Source: DASSKP01 sp035695045 (GTDB taxonomy: Bacteria; Actinomycetota; Actinomycetes; JAFAQI01). Taken from it: DNA of 6,883 nucleotides. Where the stretch lies: positions 1-6,883 of the forward strand of contig DASSEX010000032.1 in assembly GCA_035695045.1 (NCBI GenBank), in the 5' to 3' direction. Shown here piece by piece: positions 1 to 6,331 of the stretch; positions within the stretch are counted from its first letter, which is position 1; each line of letters begins with the position of its first letter. A program made the translations under genes and the position numbers. Under the pieces are notes generated by a model. That model searched no databases. It worked only from the letters and a program-made list of their open reading frames with translations, and was not told the DNA's origin.

Positions 1-37
1 AGCCCTCGAAGGCGGCGAGCATGGCGCGGGTGGTCAC
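1..37 (-). CDS. Partial CDS, 5' end only: possible PAC2-family protein
   Basis: Only the first 12 codons lie inside the window; they read MTTRAMLAAFEG from a GTG start. The start overlaps the hydrolase stop as GTGA (37 to 34). A perfect AGGAGG lies nine bases upstream, inside the hydrolase's last codons, so the start is well supported although the gene is cut by the window edge. The stretch LAAFEG resembles the first strand of PAC2 proteins (proteasome-assembly-chaperone-like, common in actinobacteria), which usually continues AFEGWNDAG. From memory, a PAC2-type gene also neighbours metH in mycobacteria. The family call rests on about six residues and is tentative; that a gene starts here is considerably surer. 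It is the third member of the leftward gene set. Confidence 0.45.
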   Translation of the reverse strand, partial: MTTRAMLAAFEG

Positions 38-978
38 GCCGGTGGTCCTCCTACCCGGGCCGGGCCGATGTCGGGGTCGTGGACGGCTGCGCGGATCAGG
101 CCGGCGACGAGATCCGGCCACTGCAAGGGTACGTCGTGAACGGCCCCGGCCCAGCGCAGAACGCGCGGACGGACGAGCTGCGCGGTGATGGCCTCCAGCG
201 CGTGCCGCTTGTGCGCCGTCCACTCGTCGTCGGCGTCGAACGCTTCACAGGAGACGAGCCATGCGGGGCAGCGGACCCGGGTCAGGACGTGGGTGGCGTC
301 GTAGTCGAGCAGCCCGTCGAGCACCTTCATGTGGGTGTCGAACGGCAGCCGGGCGCGCGCCAGCCCGTCAGCGTGGACCTCGAAGATCGGCAGGACCGCG
401 CCGGCGATCTCGTCGGTCCACTCGCCCGCGGGCGACCGGCCGCTCAGCATGTCGACGAGCTGCTCCGGCGGCATCGCCAGCCGCGGCGGCTCCAGCCGCT
501 TGCGGACCGCCGCCCGGTCGAAGCCGACCGGCGGAGCGCTGAACCCCCCGTCGATGACCACGAGCGAAAGGGCGCGCTCCGGATGCTCGGCCGCGAATGT
601 CGCCGCCACCGCGGCCCCCCAGGAGTGGCCGACGACGACTGCCCGCGACCAGCCGAGGGGGTCCATCGCGTTGGCCAGGTCGCGCGCCACGCTGACGACG
701 TCGTACGGGCCGTCCGGGCGCTCGGTGTCGCCGTGGCCCCGCTGGTCGAGCGCGAGGATCGCCGGAGCATCGCGGGTCGGTCCGGTCAGCCGGCGCGCGA
801 CGGGATTCCAGAAGCGGCGTTGCGAGGCGAGCCCGTGGAGCAGGACCACGGGCGTGCCCGTGCCCGGCCAGCGGGTCGCGGCCAGCCGTACCCCGTCGCC
901 GGGCAGTGACAGGTCGAGGCCGCCGGCCGGTGGGGGGACGACGCCGAGCGGCCCCGGCATGGCGCTGCCGGGGGGCAT
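34..978 (-). CDS. Alpha/beta-fold hydrolase
   Basis: A 314-residue soluble protein with the alpha/beta-hydrolase layout. The oxyanion-hole motif VVLLHG is at residues 44-49, DQRGHGD at 78-84, the nucleophile elbow GHSWG at 117-121 (Ser119), and the probable catalytic histidine is His281 in AVHDVP. The acid residue is probably one of the aspartates at 248-251. Length and motifs fit broad esterase, epoxide hydrolase and haloperoxidase-like groups, so no substrate can be assigned. The first 25 residues are rich in Pro and Gly and look like a disordered leader; Met7 is an alternative start. No Shine-Dalgarno is seen before Met1, which lies five bases after the stress-protein stop, so translational coupling is likely. 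No signal peptide or membrane segment is seen, so a cytoplasmic enzyme is inferred. Confidence 0.88.
   Translation of the reverse strand: MPPGSAMPGPLGVVPPPAGGLDLSLPGDGVRLAATRWPGTGTPVVLLHGLASQRRFWNPVARRLTGPTRDAPAILALDQRGHGDTERPDGPYDVVSVARDLANAMDPLGWSRAVVVGHSWGAAVAATFAAEHPERALSLVVIDGGFSAPPVGFDRAAVRKRLEPPRLAMPPEQLVDMLSGRSPAGEWTDEIAGAVLPIFEVHADGLARARLPFDTHMKVLDGLLDYDATHVLTRVRCPAWLVSCEAFDADDEWTAHKRHALEAITAQLVRPRVLRWAGAVHDVPLQWPDLVAGLIRAAVHDPDIGPARVGGPPA
47..52 (-). promoter_or_regulatory. Ribosome binding site AGGAGG for the partial gene at 1-37
   Basis: The minus strand reads AGGAGG followed by a nine-base spacer and then GTG. This is a full match to the anti-Shine-Dalgarno consensus and the strongest such site in the window. 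It lies within the coding end of the hydrolase (Gly-Gly codons near the C-terminus) and decides the start of the next gene. Confidence 0.7.
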
Positions 979-983
979 CGAGG

Positions 984-1448
984 TCAGCGGGCGCGACCGG
1001 AGGTCGTGTGCACGATCAGGACGTCGCAGGACGCGCGGTGGCTGATGTTGGCCGGAACCGAGCCGAGCAGCCGGCCGGCGAGGCTGTTGAGCCCGCGGTT
1101 CCCGACGACGCAGAGGTCGGCCTTGCGCTCGTCGACGGCGTGCACCAGCACATCGACGGGGTCGCCCGCCTTGCAGAACGTGTCGATGTCGCTCGCACCC
1201 GCCTGCTTCGCCTTGTCCGCCGCTTCGCGCAGGATGTCGTCGGCCGGGTGCGAGCCGACGACCTTGTAGGCCTCCTCGCCCAGGGCGGACGCCGCCCGCG
1301 CCCGGTCGCGGTCGCTCATCTCGGTGTACGCCGACACGATCAACAGCGTCGCGCCGGCGTCCCCGGCCAGGGCTGCGGCGCGTTCGACGGCGCGAAACGA
1401 TGACTCGGAGCCGTCGGTCCCGACCAGGATCGTCTTGTAGCTGGCCAC
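984..1448 (-). CDS. Universal stress protein (UspA family, ATP-binding type)
   Basis: A 154-residue single-domain Usp. The N-terminal strand ILVGTDGSESS (7-17) carries the usual Asp12 of the nucleotide pocket. The C-terminal ATP-binding motif G-x2-G-x9-G-S is complete (Gly116, Gly119, Gly129, Ser130), followed by the last strand DVLIVHT (142-148). The intact motif places it with ATP-binding Usps (MJ0577 type) rather than non-binding UspA. Such proteins are cytoplasmic dimers induced by starvation, hypoxia or other stress in actinobacteria; the specific signal here is unknown. The start is GTG, supported by AGAGGGGG on the minus strand just upstream and by the position of the first strand. It is the first gene of the leftward set, divergent from metH and followed after five bases by the hydrolase. 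Confidence 0.93.
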   Translation of the reverse strand: MASYKTILVGTDGSESSFRAVERAAALAGDAGATLLIVSAYTEMSDRDRARAASALGEEAYKVVGSHPADDILREAADKAKQAGASDIDTFCKAGDPVDVLVHAVDERKADLCVVGNRGLNSLAGRLLGSVPANISHRASCDVLIVHTTSGRAR

Positions 1449-1454
1449 GTGGCC
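1443..1454. repeat. 12-base perfect palindrome over the stress-protein start codon
   Basis: GGCCACGTGGCC is a perfect inverted repeat whose centre falls at the edge of the GTG start codon (1446-1448). It touches the ribosome binding site. It might be an operator or a small hairpin with an ACGT loop. In DNA this GC-rich, a few 12-base palindromes are expected by chance in a window of this length. Confidence 0.4.
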
Positions 1455-1460
1455 CCCTCT
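1453..1460 (-). promoter_or_regulatory. Ribosome binding site of the universal stress protein gene
   Basis: The minus strand reads AGAGGGGG, then CCAC, then the GTG start. The GAGG core is seven bases from the start codon, a normal spacing. It supports GTG at 1448 as the start. Its proximal end overlaps the 12-base palindrome that covers the start codon. Confidence 0.6.
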
Positions 1461-1526
1461 TCTCGGGCTGTCTCGGCGTTGCGCGAGGTCGAACTTATCC
1501 GGTCGAGTCGGTCACGCTCACGCCGG

Positions 1527-1532
1527 TAGACT
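1527..1532 (+). promoter_or_regulatory. Probable -10 element of the metH promoter (leaderless)
   Basis: TAGACT fits the actinobacterial TANNNT -10 pattern. It ends seven bases before the metH TTG, which is the usual distance from a -10 box to the transcription start. The transcript would therefore begin at or next to the start codon. No Shine-Dalgarno-like sequence lies upstream of the TTG, in keeping with a leaderless mRNA. Hexamers at 16-18 base spacing (around 1503-1510) do not resemble TTGACA, which is common for this promoter class. Confidence 0.5.
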
Positions 1533-1539
1533 CGGCACC

Positions 1540-4500
1540 TTGACGAGCAATCCTGTCGAAAGTTCCCTGCTGGCCGCGCTGAGCGAGCGGGTCGTCGTCG
1601 CCGACGGTGCGATGGGCACCATGCTCCAGGCGCACGACCTCGACCTCGACGACTTCGAAGGGCACGAGGGCTGCAACGAGATCCTCAACGTCAGCCGTCC
1701 CGATGTCGTCCGTGACGTCCACGACGCGTACTTCCAAACCGGGTGCGACGCCGTGGAGACCAACACCTTCGGCGCCAACCTCGCCAACCTCGCCGAGTAC
1801 GGCATCTCCGACCGCATCTTCGAGCTCTCCGTCGCCGGCGCGCGGCTGGCGCGGGAGGTGGCGGACGGCTGGTCCACACCCGACCGGCCGCGCTGGGTGC
1901 TGGGCTCCGTCGGTCCCGGTACGAAGCTGCCCACGCTGGGGCACGCGCCCTACGCGTCGCTCCGGGACGCCTACCAGGCCGAGGTCGCAGGCCTGATCGA
2001 GGGTGGTGCCGACGCGGTCCTCGTCGAGACCGCCCAGGACCTGCTCCAGGCCAAGGCGGCGATCAACGGCGCCCGGCGCGCCTTCCGCGCCGCTGGCCGG
2101 CGGCTGCCGCTGTTCGCGCAGGTCACGGTGGAGACCACCGGCACGATGCTGCTCGGCAGCGAGATCGGCGCGGCGCTGACGGCTCTCGAACCACTCGAGA
2201 TCGACCTCATCGGGCTCAACTGCGCCACCGGACCCGCGGAGATGAGCGAGCACCTGCGCTACCTGGCTCGGCACTCGCGCGCCGGTCTGTCGTGCATGCC
2301 CAACGCCGGCCTGCCCGAGCTGACCTCCGACGGCGCGCGCTACCCGCTCACCCCGCAGCAGCTGGCCGACGCGCACGACCAGTTCGTCCGCGAGTTCGGC
2401 CTGAGCCTGGTCGGCGGCTGTTGCGGTACGACACCCGAGCACATCCGCGCCGTCGTGGAGCGCGTCGGCGGTCGTGAGGTGACGCCGCGCCGCCCGCGTG
2501 CCGAGCACGGGTCCTCGTCGCTCTACCAGCACGTGCCCTTCCGGCAGGACACGACCTACCTGTCGGTGGGGGAGCGCACCAACACCAACGGGTCGAAGGC
2601 GTTCCGCGAGGCCATGCTGGAGCAGCGCTGGGACGACTGCGTGGAGATCGCGCGCGAACAGGTGCGCGACGGATCGCATGTGCTCGACCTGTGCATCGAC
2701 TACGTCGGCCGCGACGGCGCCGTTGACATGCGCGAGGCCGCGTCCCGCTTCGCCACCGCCTCCACGCTGCCGTTGATGATCGACTCCACCGAGTGGCAGG
2801 TGATCGAAGCCGGCCTGGAGTGCCTGGGCGGTCGCAGCATCGTCAACTCGGTGCACTACGAGGACGGCAACGCGCCCGACAGCAACTTCGCGAAGAAGAT
2901 GGAGGTCGTCCGCGAACACGGCGCGGCCGTGGTCGTCATGTGCATCGACGAAGAGGGCCAGGCGCGCACCGCCGAGCACAAGGTCCGCATCGCGAGCCGG
3001 ATCATCGACGACCTCGTCGCCGACTGGGGGATGGCGGTCGAGGACATCTTCGTCGACTGTCTGACCTTCACCCTCGCCACCGGGCAGGAGGAGTCGCGGC
3101 GCGACGGGCTGGAGACCATCGAAGGGATCCGCGAGCTCAAGCGCCGTTACCCCGAGGTGCAGACCACGCTCGGGGTCTCCAACGTCTCGTTCGGACTCAA
3201 CCCCGCGGCGCGCCAGGTGCTCAACTCGGTCTTCCTGCACGAGTGTGTTGAGGCCGGGCTCGACTCGGCGATCGTGCACGCGTCGAAGATCCTGCCGATG
3301 TCACGCATCCCCGACGAGCAGCGCGAGGTGGCGCTCGACCTGGTGTACGACCGCCGACGTGACGGCTACGACCCGCTGCAGACGTTCCTCGGTCTGTTCG
3401 AGGGCGTGACCGCACAGTCGTCGAAGGAGAGCCGGGCGCAGGAGCTCGCCGCGCTCCCGCTGTCGGAGCGCCTCAAGCGCCGGATCATCGACGGCGAACG
3501 CAACGGGCTCGAGGGTGACCTGGACGAGGCCCTGCAGACGCGTCCCGCGCTGGAGATCATCAACGACACGCTGCTCGAAGGCATGAAGGTGGTCGGCGAG
3601 CTGTTCGGCTCGGGCCAGATGCAGCTGCCGTTCGTGCTGCAGTCCGCCGAGGTCATGAAGGCCGCGGTCGGCTACCTCGAGCCGCACATGGAGAAGTCGG
3701 AGGACGGCGGGGGCAAGGGCACCATCGTGCTCGCCACGGTCAAAGGTGACGTCCACGACATCGGCAAGAACCTCGTCGACATCATCCTGAGCAACAACGG
3801 CTACACCGTCGTCAACCTCGGCATCAAGCAACCGATCTCGGCGATCCTCGACGCTGCCACAGACGCGAAGGCCGATGCGATCGGGATGAGCGGGCTGCTC
3901 GTCAAGAGCACCGTCATCATGAAGGAGAACCTCGAGGAGATGAACTCCCGAGGCGTCGGCGAGAAGTGGCCGGTGCTGCTCGGGGGCGCCGCGCTCACCC
4001 GCGCCTACGTCGAAGAGGACCTCGCCGACGTCTACACCGGTGCGGTCCGTTACGCGCGCGACGCGTTCGAAGGTCTGCGGCTGATGGACGCCGTCATGGC
4101 GGTCAAGCGCGGCGAGCCCGGTGCTGCGTTGCCCGAACCTCGGGGACGGCGCGTCAGCGCGCGTAACCGGCGCGACGACGAGCCCGTCGAGCTGCCCGCA
4201 CGCTCGGACGTCGCCACCGACAACCCGGTCCCGTCGCCGCCGTTCTGGGGCGACCGGGTCGTCAAGGGCATCAAGCTCGCCGACTACGCATCCATGCTCG
4301 ACGAGCGCGCCACGTTCCTCGGCCAGTGGGGACTGCGGCCGTCCCGCGGCGCGGATGGTGCGTCGTACGAAGAGCTGGTCGAGTCCGAGGGCCGGCCACG
4401 GCTGCGCATGTGGCTCGAGCGCCTGCAGGCCGAGCAGATGCTCGACGCCGGCGTCGTCTACGGCTACTTCCCGTGCGTGTCGAAGGGCGACGACCTGATC

Positions 4501-5025
4501 GTCCTGCGCGACGACGGGTCGGAGCGGGTGCGGTTCACGTTCCCGCGGCAGCGCCGCGACCGCTTCCTCTGCCTGTCCGACTACTTCCGGCCGGAGGAGT
4601 CCGGCGAGGTCGACGTCGTCGCCTTCCAGCTCGTCACGGTCGGTGCCCGGATCGCCGAGGTGACCGCAGAGATGTTCGCCGCCGACTCCTACCGTGACTA
4701 CCTCGAGCTGCACGGACTGTCGGTCCAGCTGACCGAGGCGCTTGCGGAGTTCTGGCACAAGCGGATCCGCGAGGAGCTCGGCTTCGCTGCCGAGGACTCT
4801 CCGGAGCTGTCCGACCTGCTCGCGCACCAGGGTTATCGCGGCTCGCGTTACTCCTTCGGCTACCCGGCCTGCCCCGACCTCGAGGACCGCGCGAAGGTGG
4901 TCGAGCTGCTGCACCCGGAGCGCATCGGCGTCACGTTGTCCGAGGAGTTCCAGCTGCATCCCGAGCAGGCGACGGATGCCATCGTCGTGCACCATCCCGA
5001 GGCGAAGTACTTCAACGCCCGATGA
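1540..5025 (+). CDS. metH: Cobalamin-dependent methionine synthase
   Basis: 5-Methyltetrahydrofolate-homocysteine methyltransferase (EC 2.1.1.13); it transfers the methyl group of methyl-folate via cob(I)alamin to homocysteine, giving methionine and tetrahydrofolate in the cytoplasm. At 1161 residues it is slightly shorter than the E. coli enzyme (1227) but has all modules. The homocysteine domain (about 15-315) has zinc ligands Cys228, Cys294 and Cys295. The folate (pterin) domain is at about 335-600. The B12 cap and binding domain (about 635-860) has D737-x-H739-x2-G742, where His739 is the lower cobalt ligand. An Arg/Pro-rich linker (about 860-900) leads to the AdoMet reactivation domain, with Arg1103-x3-Gly-Tyr1108 and the following PACPD. 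TTG is the best start: the next in-frame ATG (residue 25) would remove the first conserved strand. The gene overlaps the HAD start as ATGA. Confidence 0.98.
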   Translation: MTSNPVESSLLAALSERVVVADGAMGTMLQAHDLDLDDFEGHEGCNEILNVSRPDVVRDVHDAYFQTGCDAVETNTFGANLANLAEYGISDRIFELSVAGARLAREVADGWSTPDRPRWVLGSVGPGTKLPTLGHAPYASLRDAYQAEVAGLIEGGADAVLVETAQDLLQAKAAINGARRAFRAAGRRLPLFAQVTVETTGTMLLGSEIGAALTALEPLEIDLIGLNCATGPAEMSEHLRYLARHSRAGLSCMPNAGLPELTSDGARYPLTPQQLADAHDQFVREFGLSLVGGCCGTTPEHIRAVVERVGGREVTPRRPRAEHGSSSLYQHVPFRQDTTYLSVGERTNTNGSKAFREAMLEQRWDDCVEIAREQVRDGSHVLDLCIDYVGRDGAVDMREAASRFATASTLPLMIDSTEWQVIEAGLECLGGRSIVNSVHYEDGNAPDSNFAKKMEVVREHGAAVVVMCIDEEGQARTAEHKVRIASRIIDDLVADWGMAVEDIFVDCLTFTLATGQEESRRDGLETIEGIRELKRRYPEVQTTLGVSNVSFGLNPAARQVLNSVFLHECVEAGLDSAIVHASKILPMSRIPDEQREVALDLVYDRRRDGYDPLQTFLGLFEGVTAQSSKESRAQELAALPLSERLKRRIIDGERNGLEGDLDEALQTRPALEIINDTLLEGMKVVGELFGSGQMQLPFVLQSAEVMKAAVGYLEPHMEKSEDGGGKGTIVLATVKGDVHDIGKNLVDIILSNNGYTVVNLGIKQPISAILDAATDAKADAIGMSGLLVKSTVIMKENLEEMNSRGVGEKWPVLLGGAALTRAYVEEDLADVYTGAVRYARDAFEGLRLMDAVMAVKRGEPGAALPEPRGRRVSARNRRDDEPVELPARSDVATDNPVPSPPFWGDRVVKGIKLADYASMLDERATFLGQWGLRPSRGADGASYEELVESEGRPRLRMWLERLQAEQMLDAGVVYGYFPCVSKGDDLIVLRDDGSERVRFTFPRQRRDRFLCLSDYFRPEESGEVDVVAFQLVTVGARIAEVTAEMFAADSYRDYLELHGLSVQLTEALAEFWHKRIREELGFAAEDSPELSDLLAHQGYRGSRYSFGYPACPDLEDRAKVVELLHPERIGVTLSEEFQLHPEQATDAIVVHHPEAKYFNAR

Positions 5026-5672
5026 CGGCCGCGGCCGTCCTGTTCGACCTCGACGGGCTGCTGATCGACTCCGAACCCGTCTGGTACGACGTGGAGAGCG
5101 CGGCGGTCGCCGAGCTCGGCGGCCAGTGGGGGCACGAGCATCAGGCCGCGTGCATCGGCGGCACGCTCGACGCGAGCTGCCGCTACATGCTCGACCTGAC
5201 CGGCTCGCCCATCTCGGTCGAGCAGCTCAGCGACCGGCTGCTGACCGAGATGGTGCGCCGGTTCCGGGCCGCGCTGCCGGTGCACGACGGTGCGTTGCCG
5301 TTGGTCGACGCGGTTCGGGCCGCGGGCGTGGCGACCGGGCTGGTCTCGTCGTCGTACCGTGTGCTGATGGACGCCGCGCTCGACGTCCTCGGGTCCGCGC
5401 GCTTCGACGTCAGCGTCGCAGGTGACGAGATCGAGCGCGGAAAGCCGGACCCGATGCCCTATCTCGTCGCCTGCCAGCGCCTCGGCGTAGCCCCGGCGCA
5501 GTGTGTCGTGCTCGAGGACGCGGCCAACGGTGTCGCGTCGGCAGAGGCCGCCGGCTGCGTCGTCGTGGCCATCCCCTCGATCGCGGCGATGGCCGCCGCG
5601 CCCGGGCGCTATCTGGTGAGGGCGCTGACCGACGTCGACGTCGGCTGGTTACTGGACCTGCCGTGCTCGTGA
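5022..5672 (+). CDS. HAD-superfamily hydrolase, beta-phosphoglucomutase/phosphatase-like
   Basis: A 216-residue HAD subfamily I protein, probably a small-molecule phosphatase. Motif I is FDLDGLLIDSE (8-18), with nucleophile Asp9 and acid/base Asp11. A helical C1 cap follows (about 16-85). Motif II is Ser109 in GLVSSS, motif III Lys141 in RGKPDP, and motif IV Glu165-Asp166 in VLEDAANG. The DSEPVW pattern is closer to sugar-phosphate phosphatases of the HxpB/YniC kind than to true beta-phosphoglucomutase, but the substrate is not decidable. The ATG overlaps the metH TGA as ATGA, with no clear ribosome binding site, so coupling to metH is likely. Codon 210 (5649-5651) is TTA, the only TTA codon I found in the window's genes. 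HAD genes behind metH are, as I recall, frequent in actinobacteria. Confidence 0.92.
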   Translation: MTAAAVLFDLDGLLIDSEPVWYDVESAAVAELGGQWGHEHQAACIGGTLDASCRYMLDLTGSPISVEQLSDRLLTEMVRRFRAALPVHDGALPLVDAVRAAGVATGLVSSSYRVLMDAALDVLGSARFDVSVAGDEIERGKPDPMPYLVACQRLGVAPAQCVVLEDAANGVASAEAAGCVVVAIPSIAAMAAAPGRYLVRALTDVDVGWLLDLPCS

Positions 5673-6331
5673 CGAGCCGTGCTTATGACGAGTACGTCGC
5701 GTTCTTCGACCTCGACGTCACGCAGCTCGCCGGGCGGCGAGTGCTCGACTGCAGCGCCGGGGCGGCGTCTTTCGTCACCCGAGCCTGTCGCGAGGGGATG
5801 GACGCCGTCGCCGTCGACCCCGCGTACGCACTGGATCCGGACGAGCTCGCAGAGGTTGCCGGTCGTGGGCTGCGCGACGGCAACGTGATCACGGACAGCT
5901 TCCCGGGCCGCTTCACCTGGGACTGGTACGGCTCGGTGCAGTCGCGGGAGCGGATGCGCACGCGCGCGCTGGCGGAGTTCGTGCTCGACCTGGCCGAACA
6001 CCCCGAGCGTTACGTGAGCGGATCGCTGCCGGCCTTGCCGTTCGCGGACCGGCACTTCGACCTGGCGCTGTGCTCGCACCTGCTGTTCACCTGGGCCGAC
6101 CAGCTCGGGCGCGACTGGCACCTTGCCGCTCTGCGTGAGCTCAGCCGGGTGGCGGACGAAGTGCGTGTGTTTCCCACGGTCCTGCAGGGCGCCGGCGACC
6201 CGGTGCCGTTCTGGGACGACCTCATGGTCGACCTCCACGCGTCAGGTCTGCGGACCGAGCGTCGGCGGGTGCCCTACGAGTTCCAGGTCGGGGCCGACAC
6301 GATGCTGGTGGTCACCCAGCGTCCCGCGTGA
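5669..6331 (+). CDS. Class I SAM-dependent methyltransferase-like protein
   Basis: A 220-residue protein with a Rossmann methyltransferase outline. Motif I is RVLDCSAGAASF (24-35), where the usual GxGxG is reduced to SAGAAS. The acidic end of strand 2 is AVAVDPAY (46-53). A conserved-looking block LPALPFADRHFDLALCSHLLF (120-140) corresponds to motif IV, and EVRVFP (164-169) to a later strand. A WDWYG element (84-88) and HPERYV (111-116) lie between motifs I and IV. The family resembles uncharacterised actinobacterial and firmicute SAM methyltransferases; no substrate is known to me. The GTG at 5669 overlaps the HAD stop as GTGA; GTG at 5663, six bases after a weak GGA, is an alternative start. 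The reading frame stays open upstream inside the HAD gene, but that part is arginine-rich out-of-frame translation. Confidence 0.8.
   Translation: MTSRAYDEYVAFFDLDVTQLAGRRVLDCSAGAASFVTRACREGMDAVAVDPAYALDPDELAEVAGRGLRDGNVITDSFPGRFTWDWYGSVQSRERMRTRALAEFVLDLAEHPERYVSGSLPALPFADRHFDLALCSHLLFTWADQLGRDWHLAALRELSRVADEVRVFPTVLQGAGDPVPFWDDLMVDLHASGLRTERRRVPYEFQVGADTMLVVTQRPA

Larger units (their letters stand above)
1449..1539. promoter_or_regulatory. Divergent promoter region between the stress-protein gene and metH
   Basis: These 91 bases are the only sizeable non-coding stretch and must hold control signals for both directions. For the minus strand a weak -10 candidate, TAAGTT, lies at 1497-1492, which would give a leader of about 37 bases including the ribosome binding site. 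No good -35 is seen for it. GGTCGA occurs twice (1487-1492 and 1501-1506), and CGGTC recurs at 1500-1504 and 1509-1513. TCACGC is directly repeated at 1512-1523. The region is too short for a cobalamin riboswitch of usual size. No DosR-type palindrome is visible. Confidence 0.55.

Noticed and set aside
79..909. Plus-strand open frame opposite the hydrolase
   Set aside because: Composition is Arg/Gly/Asp-rich without motifs, while the minus strand encodes a clear alpha/beta-hydrolase.
906..1403. Plus-strand open frame opposite the stress protein
   Set aside because: No family resemblance; the Usp on the other strand has complete motifs and a ribosome binding site.
1449..1539. Cobalamin or SAM riboswitch upstream of metH
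   Set aside because: The region is only 91 bases, shorter than a cobalamin riboswitch of about 200 bases. I see no B12-box-like sequence, and the likely transcription start is at the start codon.
1495..3279. Long antisense open frame (594 codons) opposite metH
   Set aside because: It mirrors the metH codon bias: high GC removes stops in this frame. The translation is low-complexity, rich in Val, Gly, Arg and His, with no recognisable domain, and it lies opposite an unambiguous gene.
3301..4995. Second long antisense open frame (564 codons) opposite metH
   Set aside because: Same shadow effect as the other antisense frame; no domain or start signal, and metH is continuous here.
5501..5668. 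Upstream extension of the methyltransferase frame into the HAD gene
   Set aside because: The extension is arginine-rich out-of-frame translation of HAD coding sequence; the GTGA overlap at 5669 is the natural start.
5609..6238. Antisense open frame opposite the methyltransferase
   Set aside because: Biased, motif-free translation opposite a frame with coherent methyltransferase motifs.
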